A stretch of 64,000 nucleotides of DNA from Ypsolopha sequella (Eukaryota; Arthropoda; Insecta; Lepidoptera; Ypsolophidae), in contig OW204012.1 of assembly GCA_934047225.1 (NCBI GenBank), positions 2,232,001 to 2,296,000 on the forward strand, written 5' to 3'. Below the pieces are notes generated by a model, which ran no database searches, was not told the origin of the DNA, and saw only the letters and a list, made by a program, of their open reading frames with translations. Of this stretch, positions 19,176 through 30,022 are shown one piece after another. The position numbers and the translations under genes are program-made. How positions within the stretch are numbered: the first letter of the stretch is position 1; each line of letters begins with the position of its first letter.

Positions 19176-21978
19176 CAGGGGTCGGCAACCTTATGCTATA
19201 GCCGGGCCACATATGTTGCCAGAGTATCAGTGCGGGCCGCACTTATATTTATATGTTCGGGCATGTATTTTTAATATTTGAAATAAAACGCATATATATT
19301 CATACAATTATGTCTTTTTTAATTGAACTACTATACTAACATAAAAGTAAGAACTAGTGAGATTTTTGAGGCTGCATTTGACTTGCAAGTTTTTTAACGT
19401 CTGCTTTCATTTTAGTAGTAGACACGCGCAGTATCGCGTCTAAATGTTCATCCGTTAACCGCGAACAATTCTTATTTTTGCGGTAGTTGAGAATTGAAAA
19501 AGTCTGCTCACACAAATATGTACTACCAAACATAGTTATTATCTGCTGAGCAAACTTTTTCAATTCTTTGAAGTTTTCAGAACTCAAACCTCCGTAGAAC
19601 TGTATCAAGTCAGTGCTTTCCTTAAATGCCGTTTTAAGTGTGCTATTACTTTGCAAATCTACTATGTTCATTTGCAAATTGCTTGGTACCTCACTAATAT
19701 CAATTGCAAAAGGGTTTTGGAATATTTCCATGTTAAGGGAGCTCTTTTTAAAGTCGGTGAATCGATTTACAAACTCAGTTTGTAGTTGTGTTAACACGTT
19801 TCTCATTGTAATATTTTGCCACACAAAATTATCTCCAGCTTCTTCCACGGCTTTCTTGCAATTAGGAAAATGGTCAAGCTTTTTTTCATCAATATGCTTG
19901 ATAAACAGTTTCAGTTTCATTTCAAATGACTTTACATCTGTATACATATCGCAAATCAATTTATTTTTTCCCTGCAAGCGTTTGTTGAGCTGATTCAGTT
20001 CCTTAGTCAAATCAGTCAAAAAACCAAGATCGATAATCCACTGTTTGTTAGTAAGCTCTTCTACTGGCTTTCCTTTCATCTCCATGAAGTTGCCAATTTC
20101 TTTCCTCAAATCAAAAAACCGTTCCAAAACGGCACCTCGACTGAGCCACCTCACTTCACAGTAGTAAACCACGTCACCATGTTCAGCTTCCAGATCTTCC
20201 AAAAACTTTTGGAACTGACGGTGTGTGAGCCCATTTCATCTTATAAAATTAACAGTGGATGTAACAGTATCCATTATTTCTTTCCAGGATATAACTTTGG
20301 AGCACAATGCCTCTTGATGGACAATACAGTGAAAAATCAATGGCACAGTAGATCCAGAATCTTTCACTTTGCTGATGATTCTCCCAACAACACCTTTGTT
20401 TTGACCGCTCATGTTCTTGCCTCCATCGGTAGTGACACTTGTTAACTTTTCCCAGCTTAATTGCAATGAATCCAGAGCTTGTTCCACATGGTGAAATAAA
20501 TCTTCTCCCGTAGTTGTACCTTTCAAACTGCAAATTTTCACAAGCTCTTCGTAAACAGTAAAGTTTTCGTCAATGCCGCGTACAAATATGAGTAGCTGTG
20601 CTGTATCCGACACGTCCGTACTTTCATCCATCGCTAAAGAGAAGCAGTCGAAAGACTGCGCCTTATCCCTGAGTTGTTCACACAAATTAGCACCCAAGTC
20701 TTCAGTACGTCGGGTGCAAGTTCTTGCAGAGAGACTAAGACTTTCAAACATTTTTTTCTGCTCTGGGCATATTTCTTCTGCGATAGCTAAGACACACTCT
20801 TTTACTAATTCACTATCGGTAAACGGACGTCCACTTTTTGCAAGAATCTCTGCTACCCTGTAACTGGCCCGAACATTCGATTCGCTGTTGTCTGCCACAA
20901 CCTTAAATATGTTTTGTTGATTTTGTAATGACGATTTCAAAGTGGAAATTTTCCTTTTCCGTATTTCTCCTTCAAGACAGTCAAATTTAGCTTTGTGCTC
21001 AGTGTCGTAATGTCGCTTCAGGTTATATTCCTTTACTACAGAAATACTCTTTTGACAAATCAAGCATAACGGTTTTCCTTTAAACTCGATAAAAAAGTAT
21101 AATTCTGTCCATAATTCGTTAAAAACTCTTTTTTCTTCTTCTATCTTCCTTTTTCTTGAAGCCATGTTTATATAATTATTCTGTAACAATAATGAAAAAA
21201 ATTAAATTCGTTGTAAAATTATATGTTCCAGTTAGCACCTACAAATTCAACTCCACATTCAAATAATAATTAAAACATGACACACTCGTAACTAACTTCA
21301 TGTCATGTAACTACTATCCCCGTCCTTATAACATTTACCCATCAATCTGAAGGTTCACATTAACAAGCAGTAAATAAAATAAAACAAAATGCTCGTGAGT
21401 GCATACAACTTACCTCATACGTCGTGCGTGAGAAGCTATCAGCGAAGGGAAGAAAGGTGAAACGAAACGCGTAGCTAGCAACCAGATGAGACGTGAGTTT
21501 CCGGCGAATTTCCACAACCGAATGTGGCGAGAGCCTCGCGCGGCTGTGATTTTAACTAAAACCGGTCGCTTTGAATTTTTTCGCCGCCACACACCTGCGT
21601 CTAATCAAAGACTGCCGCCCCGCCTATTGTCTCAAAGGAGCCGCCCGCCGCAGCACGTGCGGCGGATAAACGCAAAAGAAATTGCCAAGAATTGAATAAG
21701 TACAGCAAATATTAATTTTCGGTAGAAACAATACATAACATCACAGTCTTGATAAACAGTTCTTAAGAAATGAAATAGAGGTACATTTTTATCACCCCGC
21801 GTGGGAGCGAGCTTTCAAGAATACTCTCATGGCCCAGCAGCATGGCCGTATAAATTCTAGTGAATTTATATGGCCTTTTGCTTCGGTATTTTTTTCTTAC
21901 GGACCTCAGGCTTGCGGGCCGCACCGAGATAGTCTACGGGCCGCATGCGGCCCGCGGGCCGCCGGTTGCCGACCCCTG
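19176..21978 (-). mobile_element. Full-length hAT transposon
   Basis: A 2803-bp element. The termini CAGGGGTCGGCAACC and GGTTGCCGACCCCTG are exact inverted repeats, flanked by an exact 8-bp target duplication ATCTAGGC (19168-19175 and 21979-21986). GC-rich subterminal repeats of GCGGGCCGC type lie at both ends. It encodes one transposase on the minus strand with a single nonsense codon. Confidence 0.95.
19354..21165 (-). pseudogene. hAT transposase (BED finger, GTF2IRD2/ZBED-like) with one stop
   Basis: A transposase of about 600 codons starting MASRKRKIEEEKR at 21165. The N-terminal BED-type finger reads CLICQKSISVVKEYNLKRHY with the final His nearby. The catalytic region includes LAMDESTDVSDTAQL (first Asp) and TTDGGKNMSG. 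The C-terminal dimerisation tail contains STYLCEQTFSILNY and ends QKSH. An in-frame TGA (20238-20236) follows NFIR; frame and sequence resume at once on the far side (NGLTHRQF), so a point mutation in an Arg-like codon is the simplest cause. No frameshift was seen. It could still be cut and pasted by a related enzyme. Confidence 0.9.
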
Positions 21979-22055
21979 ATCTAGGCAATTGTTTTATATT
22001 TGACGGAGTAGCAAATCAGTTTTAAAATATCGGGTAAACAAAATAGAATGGACAA

Positions 22056-22375
22056 ACACAAAGTGAAACATTTAAAAAATACTTTTTTCTTAAATATTTT
22101 ATGTAATTTGTTGTTATGTCATTTTTTATAAAGGGAGGTGAAACATTTAAAAAATATCTACTTTTTTCCCAAATATTTTTAAGCAATTTGTTGTTATGTC
22201 ATTTTTTGTAAAGGGAGGTGAAACATTTAAAAAATACTTTTTTCTCAAACATTTTTAAGTAATTTGTTGTTATGTAATTTTTTGTAAAGGGAGGTGAAAC
22301 ATTTAAAAAATACTTTTTTCTCAAATATTTTTAAGTAATTTGTTGTTATGACATTTTTTGTAAAGGGAGCGACGT
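22056..22375. repeat. Tandem repeat, about 76-bp unit, 4 copies
   Basis: Each unit has GGAGGTGAAACATTTAAAAA and TTTGTTGTTATG followed by CATTTTTT. Units differ by small indels. Confidence 0.9.
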
Positions 22376-22744
22376 TAGGTCTTATGGTTTATTGCTTATA
22401 TGTAAGAGTTTTATACAAAAATTTATATTTTTACGTATATTTTTGTTTTTCTATACATTTATGCATCTTTAGTGAGTAGGTACTGCTTATTTATAAATAT
22501 TTAATAATTCTATTAATAATTTTATTAATATTTATATTAATAATTTTTCTCTATAAGTAGACATTTTTATGAATGATAGAAATTGATAGAAAATTGAAAA
22601 ATACATGTACTATTTTTATGATTTATTTTAAGTATGATTTTACAGAATCTATCAGACTGGATTCAGACTTGTATCCTTGCCAATCAGACTTGTATCCTTA
22701 GTCTCCGGTATGGGTTCGGGCGGTTGATTGTATTTCACCTTATA

Positions 22745-23123
22745 CAGGGTGTAGTGATGACCTGCTCAGAAAATGAAACCACATGTAGGGAATACCTCTA
22801 CAAAGCCATAAAAAAAACAATTTCCAGAAAATATTTCTGTTTACAGAAATTTGTTTTCTCGAACAAAATAAATCGTGTTCCAAATGTGCACATTCCCTTC
22901 CAGTATTACTACATGTCAGTAACCTGCACGAAGCGGCAACATCGCATTTTTTAAGCCTGTTAAAAAAACGTGGTTAGTACGTTGCACTTGTGAGCGAAAC
23001 TAAATTAATTATTAATTTGTAGATGTATTAATAGGAATGTCGAAATGAAATTTAGTACAAAGAACCCTCATAACATCCCCTATACGTGGTTTCATTTTCT
23101 GAGCAGGTCATCATTACACGGTG
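22745..23123. mobile_element. TA-flanked MITE 1
   Basis: 379 bp with termini CAGGGTGTAGTGATGACC and GGTCATCATTACACGGTG, and TA on both sides. The inverted arms extend through a block containing CTGCTCAGAAAATGAAACCA. Confidence 0.88.
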
Positions 23124-23159
23124 TATAATATATATTTTACCTAACATTTTAATCGTATA

Positions 23160-23780
23160 CAGTGTGTCCCTCGTACAAGTGCACATACGAAAAGGGGTGA
23201 AACTAGACCTTATTTTATCGACAAGAAAATGTTTTTTGTTTTTTTTTTTTAGAAAATCTTTGTTTTATAAATTTACGATTTAAATATTTTTTTGCCTACC
23301 ATGGAGACTATGTATAAAATATGTCACAACTTTTGATCTATCGCGAGTAATGCAATGAAATAAAACTATTATAATTCATAAGAATAGACGTTGCATACCA
23401 AATCAAAAACAAAACATAATCAACTACCATTACCATAAAAATAATATCCTAGAAGATTATTTCTTTAATTTTTCCGTCTTTTTTTCAGTAATAGTCAATT
23501 TTTTCAAAATAATGTCCCCGTTTCACTATACTTTTATTCCTATTTATCATTGCCTATTCCATTATCTTTCTAACAAAAAATAAAACAACGTTCTATCATA
23601 AATACAATATTTTCTACGAGCGGTTAACCAAAAGCACTGCGCTCGCGTCCCATACAAAGATACCCAGATGGAGTATTTCTTCATGATTATAAAAAAAAAT
23701 GTCTTTGTTTTTGTCGATATATTTAGATCTAGTTTCACCCACTTTCGGATGTGCACTTGTACGAGGGACACACCACACTG
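23160..23780. mobile_element. TA-flanked MITE 2
   Basis: 621 bp with termini CAGTGTGTCCCTCGTACAAG and CTTGTACGAGGGACACACCA with CACTG, and TA on both sides. Confidence 0.88.
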
Positions 23781-23794
23781 TATATATTGCTACA

Positions 23795-24354
23795 TCTAAA
23801 TATATAAAACAAAGTCGTGTTAGTTACACCACTTATAACTCAAGATTGGCTGGATCGATGTTAGTTATTTCTTTTTTGGTGTATTTTTATCTGCTCCGAA
23901 TAGCAGAATAAGTAATAAAATATCGGATATGTTATCGAATAACAATTAATTAATTAATTAACTTTACGAATGCAAACAGCATGTGGTGCCATCTGTTGAC
24001 AAAACTACGCATATAAAAGAAACCTATTTATCTAGCGTTCTGATATCATTAAATAACATCTAAACCCCAAGTTTTAAAAATCGCTTAGTTATTCCAAGAA
24101 CTATTATTTCTGCATATATTCAATACCCTACGCTAAGCCTAACAACGGTACTGAAACTACATGGGTTACCCATTCTTACCCATTCTTGGTCCCTGCCATT
24201 CTTCTTTCGCAATGGCAAGCAATAAAACATTTTTGTATTTGCAAAAAAGTTGTATTAATGTTATTACCTTAGTTAAATCCTAAATTAAGTTTAACTAAAG
24301 TTAACACGATATTATTAGACTGTTAGGCGGAACGAAGTTCGCCGGGTCAGCTAG
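23795..24354 (+). mobile_element. Nonautonomous Helitron
   Basis: Begins TCTAAATATATAAAAC followed by GTCGTGTTAGTTACACCACT, the familiar lepidopteran Helitron 5' end. It ends with a hairpin (GGCGGAAC-GAA-GTTCGCC), GGGTCAG and CTAG. It sits between A and T with no target duplication, and the flanks rejoin into the LINE sequence. About 560 bp with no Rep/helicase. Confidence 0.85.
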
Positions 24355-24441
24355 TAAATTAAATAAAAGTCCATGTACATTTATTAATTTGTTACATATC
24401 TTTTTATAAGATTAAATTTGACGTGTAAAAAGTTTATTATA

Positions 24442-25008
24442 AAGTCGCCGTCAATAGAAATTGTGGACTATGTAAACAAACCGTTTTCTCAATGTTCTGT
24501 CACGGAGTCTCACTGAACATTATTCCAAATCACGAAGCATCAAGTCTTACCAGACATTCACTGTATTTCATCATGAAATATTCAATAATCACCAGTTAAT
24601 TACGGAAAATCATAAAATCAATAGTCAATTCTGTACTGCGTCGAGATTGCGGTCATATTTTTTTCTCATCGAATCTGTATTGTCTTTGAAAATTGGTGAT
24701 GTACGAATCTATTTGAATATAAATCTATTTTATTCGTGATGCTATTTTATTCCGTCATTTTTTTTTTGACAGCGTTACTTGATAATCTTTGACATAAACG
24801 TGTGTGTGATTCTATCAAGAGCTGTGTGATCGATTTGACCAGCGATTCATCAGAATATTTTAGCGATAAATCAAATAAAGAAAATTAATTAAGCACCTAA
24901 CATATTTTAATCACATAATTACCCATCTCTAGATAGTTCACCTATTCATAGACAAAGACAACATGGCGCTTTGTTTACATAGTCCACAATTTCTATTGAC
25001 GGCTACTT
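24442..25008. mobile_element. TA-flanked MITE 3
   Basis: 567 bp with about 39-bp inverted ends starting AAGTCGCCGTCAATAG; the right end reads CTATTGACGGCTACTT. TA lies on both sides. Confidence 0.88.
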
Positions 25009-25019
25009 TATATACCTAT

Positions 25020-25280
25020 TTTCATTGTGTAAATGTCAATATCTGTCTTTATATATTATATGTCAATTATTTATTTTTGTAATTCAACTGATGACGACCA
25101 CAATGGTCGAAATATATCTCGATAATAATTAATACTTTTTATTTATATTTATAATCTGTTTCAAATAATTGTAAATATTGTTTTCAGTGTTTTGTTTGTT
25201 TAGTGTTGTTTTTAATGTGTATATAATAGGTGGTAAGTTTGTTACTTTAAGTGTATTGTGGACTATGGCCTGAAATAAAA
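25020..25280 (+). mobile_element. Probable non-LTR or Penelope-like 3' end
   Basis: Ends GTGGACTATGGCCTGAAAT followed by AAAAAAAAA, like the 3' end of the LINE at 63165. It contains ACTGATGACGACCACAATGG followed by TCGAAAT, a motif that recurs in the palindrome at 25700-25960. The family is uncertain. Confidence 0.45.
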
Positions 25281-25665
25281 AAAAAATCTATCCTAAATAC
25301 CTATTATTAAACTTTTATTAAATTTAAACTTCCCAAAAACTACTATGAATGTAAAAACTCTAAATATGATACATTCAGACTTTTACAACTAAACTTATAT
25401 TGCATTAAAGTCATGTCAAATCAATCTTTACTGTTTATAATCTAAAAAGATTATATAAATTAGAGCAAATGAGGAATGTTCTGGGAAGGAGCACCACACT
25501 CGCACTGGGTGTGGGATGCTTTTATCATGTTCCATCTGCTGAGGGTCTCTTTACAGAAAAAATAGTTTACATTTTCAAGTAAAAAATTGTTGATGAAAGA
25601 TTCTCATGTGTAATTTTTGAAAAAACATTAAATGATAATAGACTTTTCTTGTCTTTTCGATTAAA
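25281..25665. other. No gene seen
   Basis: AT-rich intron sequence; one short GC-richer patch at 25480-25550 has no recognisable content. Confidence 0.4.
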
Positions 25666-25668
25666 GAA

Positions 25669-26012
25669 ATTATATATATATAGATACGAAAAAACAAAAA
25701 ATATAATTATAGGTAGTAAAATATATTTCGACCACTAAGTGTGGTCGGCATCAGTTACACAATTATATATAAAAGTTAAAAATTAATAATTATAAATTAT
25801 AGATACTTATGATACTGAATATAATTTTTTTTTAATATATATTTTTTATAATATTTTTTATATTCAGTGTCATAAGTATCTATAATTTATAATTATTAAT
25901 TTTTAACTTTTATATATAATTGTGTAACTGATGCCGACCACAATTAGTGGTCGAAATATATTTTACTACCTATAATTATATTTTTTGTGTTTTCGTATAT
26001 ATATATATATAA
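25669..26012. mobile_element. Palindromic MITE with about 150-bp arms
   Basis: The left arm (25669-25826) and right arm (25850-26012) are near-exact inverted repeats. Each contains CTGATGCCGACCAC and GTGGTCGAAATATATTTTA-type sequence. Confidence 0.88.
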
Positions 26013-27104
26013 TTTTTGAAAAAATGTATACTTGCAATTCCGTTATTTTCTAAGGCCGCAGTTTATGAGTACCTACATCGCGCACTCGATGTGCTCTGCT
26101 CCATGCTCGCTAAAGTACCAGAGTGTGATGTGTTTGTAGATGGGATAGGATGTGTAATGAGTGTGTGGAAGAGAATGCCAGAAGAAAGTATGTAAGTTAG
26201 TGCTTAAAATAAAATTATATACATATATAATATTGTAACGATTTGGTCTATTACTGTAATGTTGTAATATTTCGGATAATAAATAAATGTCTAAATGATT
26301 ATTCACGATACTTGCATTTTCTTATTCAGCATAATATTTATCTTGATATCTATATTATGTTAATCATCTTTGACACATTTTTAAAAGCTTACTTTCTTAG
26401 ACATGTAATTTTTCACGAATTGCCTTCAGATTAACTACGAGTAGTATGCTTAGTAAAATGAAGTTTCCAACTTCCCTTCACTGGACCAGTTTAAGTGTCA
26501 GAATGCTGAAGCTGTTCGGCTCTACTTTAAGGAGCTGTCCTGGCTGGGCTGACTGACCGGGGGGAAGTGCACAATATTCACGATTACCGAGAATCAGTGC
26601 AGGACTCATCGCCCCCGCTACGAATTTAGAATTTAGAAAATGAAGTTTAAAGTAATACTTTTCAAGTACTGATTAATGCTACCCTTTTATTGTTAAACAC
26701 TAAACTTGGTGTTATTCTGAACACATTAATTTGGATTTTACTTTATCTACAAGATATCTTAAAGTCAGAATCTTAAATTCCCCAATACCAATTTCACTTA
26801 AATCTATCTTAAGTTCACCTCGATAGTCGTCTGAAATCTCTTCATTATTTTTTAAATACTGTGCCCTTTTTTGCTTAATTATACCTGCAGAGGTATCTAC
26901 AGGTTATCCTGAGGGATGTTGTGGATCTAAACAAGACAATGGCCAGGAATTGAAAAAATTTCTCCAAGATATCTATAATACTTTTTTAAGTATAAAAAAT
27001 GCTACTTGGGAGGATAGGAGGGGGGGAGGTAACCCCTCCCTAAAGTTGCACATGGCGCAAATGATAAGTTTTTTTTTCAAGGACCAACATAGTTTGACAC
27101 CTGG
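26013..27104. other. No gene seen
   Basis: Intron sequence. 26460-26640 is GC-richer (CTGTCCTGGCTGGGCTGACTG) and may be an old repeat; 27010-27030 is a G-rich run. No coding potential recognised. Confidence 0.4.
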
Positions 27105-27225
27105 GGCTCTACCGCGTAATTCTCATTTGTATCAATTCAACGCGTGCAAAAGAGATGGCATGTTTTCAATTTCAATCTCAAGTTGATGTTGATGAAAATG
27201 AGAATTACGCGGTAGACCCACTGAA
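27105..27225. mobile_element. Short hairpin element, core family H, copy 1
   Basis: CTACCGCGTAATTCTCATTT at the left is inverted at the right (AAATGAGAATTACGCGGTAG, with an extra base). The centre contains ACGCGTGCAAAAGAGA. Confidence 0.75.
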
Positions 27226-27715
27226 CCTAAGAAAATTGTACATATGTTCTAAAAGAAGTGGTTACAATATACATAATGTACCTGGGTGGGTTAGAGTGTC
27301 GAGTAGGGGACACAATCTTCAGCACTGAAGGATATCTGAGTTGTCATAAAAAAAAACCATGAAGGTTATGTATGGCAGTCGCGGAACTATATTCCGTGAC
27401 TCGCCATACTTAATCTTCTAACCTAACCTACCAGCTCCTATAGAGCCCCCTTATTTTTTTCCACTATCAGTTTTTTAAATACTTTTATGACAGCTAACTG
27501 TCAACACTATGCAAAATCAACAAAATTGTGATTTTATTTATTTATTTAATGTAAGTAACAAGTAACATTACAGGCTAACCCTAAAGCGTTAGAAGTCAAG
27601 TTACAATAATATTAACATAAAAAAAAATCTTTATCACTAACACATCATGCACTTTGTACGTACCTACCTAAGATATATCTGAATTAAATTAGAAAATATA
27701 CTATTTACATACTGT
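27226..27715. other. No gene seen
   Basis: AT-rich intron sequence without recognisable repeats or open frames. Confidence 0.4.
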
Positions 27716-28257
27716 CTAAACTTCTGTCGGCAAAAATGTCAGCCTCTGGTAACTGGGCGAGCATGTCGTTAAACAGTAGTACAGCTCGAGAGGTGGGTGC
27801 ATTACCTGCGCCTGCTCTGCCAGCAGACGATGCCTACGATGCAGGTGTGCTCCAGCAGTCGCTTCCACTCCTCGCAGGTAGCGACCAGGAGAGAACAGCT
27901 TTATTTTTCCAGGTACCGTTGGATTATTTATTTTGTTGTTAATCAACAGAAAGTAGTGTAGAATTACCAGCATATTTCGTCTAAACTCTAGGGTAAGGAA
28001 TCTAGTCATTCCCGAAACAAACAGTGACGTAAACATATATGGATAATACCCATTCAATATCCTATATACAAATCTGGAAAATTTCCATTATATTTCTCAA
28101 CCATGAGGGTATAGATTTGCTCATGAAGAGACCAAACGACTGCGTTGTATTCTAATCTACTGTGATCGTTAGCTATGTGGAGTGTGATGACTGCTTTAAC
28201 ATCTTTAAATCCACTAGTTGTTCGCATAATAAAGCCTAGCATTGATTTCATGGACAT
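27716..28257 (-). pseudogene. Non-LTR retrotransposon polyprotein C-terminus, frameshifted
   Basis: Three out-of-frame pieces follow the order expected at the end of a LINE polyprotein: SMLGFIMRTTSGFKDVKAV with LEYNAVVWSLHEQ (28250-28060), then MTRFLTLEFRRNMLVILHYF (about 28005-27940), then NAPTSRAVLLFNDMLAQLPE with ADIFAD (about 27810-27725). At least two frameshifts and no catalytic motifs. Confidence 0.75.
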
Positions 28258-28548
28258 TTAGTAGACATCATTTTAAATAAAACAAAATTTCCGACAAATA
28301 AAAATATGATAAAAGGTCTCATAAAAACCAAAAGAAACCCCAACAATTTCATTCTGACTAAAAATGCGACGCACTCCTGCTAAAGCCAACCTCATAATAA
28401 AAATCTCCTTGTGGGGTACCAGGGGGTAGCCCCCTCTTATCCACCCCTCAAGCTGTGTTCTAAAACCAACCCGACAGGCTTCCCGTTAAGAGGGAAAAAC
28501 AAGGACACGAGTGCGCATGCCTGATTGAATCAACAAGTGGTACGATAC
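28258..28548. other. Start of GalNAc-T intron 1
   Basis: Directly follows the exon 1 donor on the minus strand; nothing else recognised. Confidence 0.5.
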
Positions 28549-28867
28549 CTTTCAAAGTTCTGTTGTATGCTATCCGCTCACTAAGGTATACGTTCATTGC
28601 GTTCTTCTTCACCGATTCGGCGCCAATATCCTTCTCGGGACCTTGCAGCTCCACGGCCACCCCGCCCTCGCCCAGCCCGGGTATTATCCTGGCTTCATCT
28701 TCGAGAATTTGCTGTTCATATTCGGCCTCCTTTGAGCCTGGAACGTAACCGTGCGCTCCACGTTTCCTTCCGCGCCAATGCTCAAATAGAGTGAAAACAG
28801 TCACTAGTACGAAGATCATAATCCCTATTTTTGCGGTGTGATAGCATTTTCTAATCGGAATAATCAT
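28549..28867 (-). CDS. Polypeptide GalNAc-transferase (pgant/GALNT family), coding exon 1
   Basis: This is the N-terminal exon of a Golgi enzyme that starts mucin-type O-glycosylation by moving GalNAc from UDP-GalNAc to Ser or Thr. It encodes 106 codons plus one base. A short basic cytoplasmic tail (MIIPIRKCYHTAK) is followed by one hydrophobic anchor (about residues 14-30, IGIMIFVLVTVFTLF), giving a type II membrane protein. An acidic, Gly-rich stem with the segment PGLGEGGVAVEL follows, then the family signature NVYLSERIAYNRTL. The exon ends at a GT donor (28548-28547) after one base of a codon, which matches the phase of the exon at 13382. The ATG was chosen because it gives the short tail plus anchor usual in the family. 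Which paralog this is cannot be said from the sequence alone. Confidence 0.9.
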
Positions 28868-29000
28868 TATAAACTAAAAACCGATGCGATTCGACGCCGG
28901 CCGCTGTCGTGTCGACGCGACGTTCGTTCGTTTGTTTTTGACGTTTGATTTGACGTCCATGTTTTTTGTTTACATTATTCTTTTTCAACAGGAAGGGCAA
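28868..29000 (-). promoter_or_regulatory. Probable 5' UTR and promoter side of the GalNAc-T gene
   Basis: The 100 bases upstream of the start codon are unusually rich in C, G and CpG compared with the AT-rich surroundings (for example GACGCCGGCCGCTGTCGTG and repeated CGTT). No TATA box is obvious. This fits the 5' end of a broadly expressed gene, but the transcription start cannot be placed by eye. Confidence 0.4.
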
Positions 29001-29069
29001 GCGTAAACATGCTATTCGGCCTAATCTATGGACCGTGGGAAAAAGGATAAAAGAAATGTTTTTATGGAC

Positions 29070-29240
29070 ACATTAAAGCTGATTCTGAAGACTTTAATTT
29101 TAGTTTTAGTGCTATCAAAACTTAATTTTTTCCAAAGTAATTTAGCTTCTATTCTTTACACTTATGAACTATTCTGCAATGACGAAAATTTAGTTTTGAC
29201 AGCACTAAAACTAAAATTAAAGCCTTCGAAGCAGGCTGCG
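29070..29240. mobile_element. Small palindromic element
   Basis: GAAGACTTTAATTTTAGTTT with TAGTGCT at the left is inverted at about 29200-29232 (AGCACTAAAACTAAAATTAA). The open frame over it is incidental. Confidence 0.75.
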
Positions 29241-29389
29241 ATAAAAAAATTTGGGAAGCAGTGAATATTAATGCCACAGGACAGGGGAGAAAACCAAATG
29301 TGCCAGAAAAATAATTGTTTGAGGCAAGAAATAAAATATCAGGTTTCCTTCAATCCAAATGTTTATTTCTGGACAGCTAGGTAGTTTTT

Positions 29390-29458
29390 AGGGTTCCGTA
29401 CCAGTATTTTGTGTATTTGCCTTTGTGCGCGATTCAGACTCGCACTTGGCCGGTTTTC
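29390..29458 (-). repeat. CCGGCCAAGTGCGAGTC repeat family, copy 1
   Basis: Reads AGGGTTCCGTACC ... GACTCGCACTTGGCCGGTTT, a widespread lepidopteran repeat motif. Other copies are near 40858 and 57040. Confidence 0.8.
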
Positions 29459-29724
29459 GTAATGGCCGCTATAAAGTCGGTGAACGTAAGTCGGCGAATT
29501 AGGTTCCTATCAAATCATGAAAATATATCTCCGTATAATTGCGTTTCAAACTACATCAAAATCGTATGGAATCTGGGAAACTACTCCAAGTGGACAGTAG
29601 CGGAACTAACAGCTACGTATGGCAACCTAAGTTTAGTTTCATACGGAGATGTTTTCATGCTTAGGCTACTGATTAGAAATTGATACTTGTCGTTGTTGGT
29701 TCTTGATGGAACATTTGAAACATC

Positions 29725-30022
29725 TTGTCAATAAAACACATTACTTGGTAACTGCTCCACTTTATATTTAAATTATACTAGCGACCGGTTTCGTTATACT
29801 AACATCTTCAGGCTATTATTAGGCGAAAATGTATTTCGTCTATTTGTTTACATTTGTAAATCATGTTTGTCATCCATCACATCACATCACAAATGTAAAC
29901 AAATAGACGAAATACATTTTCGCCTAATAATAGCCTGAAGATGTTAGTATAACGAAACCGGTCGCTAGTATAATTTAAATATAAAGTGGAGCAGTTACCA
30001 AGTAATGTGTTTTATTGACAAG
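29725..30022. mobile_element. Near-perfect palindrome with about 130-bp arms
   Basis: 29725-29858 and about 29889-30022 are inverted copies with almost no mismatch. The arm contains GCCTGAAGATG and CGAAACCGGTCGC, motifs often seen near Penelope-like 3' ends. It interrupts a repeat that is present at 29550-29690 and 30300-30400. Confidence 0.92.

Larger units (their letters stand above)
22650..25015 (+). mobile_element. LINE 3'-end relic interrupted by four later insertions
   Basis: Pieces at 22690-22744, 23124-23159, 23781-23794, 24355-24441 and 25009-25020 together follow the uninterrupted copy at 39020-39250 (order: TATGGGTTCGGGCGG, TATATTTTACCTA, TATTGCTACA, AAATTAAATAAA, TTTGACGTGTAAAAAG, TATACCTA). 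The gaps are exactly the four elements listed separately. Confidence 0.85.

Noticed and set aside
20249..20533. Overlapping minus-strand and plus-strand frames in the hAT
   Set aside because: They are shadow frames of the transposase with no recognisable domains.
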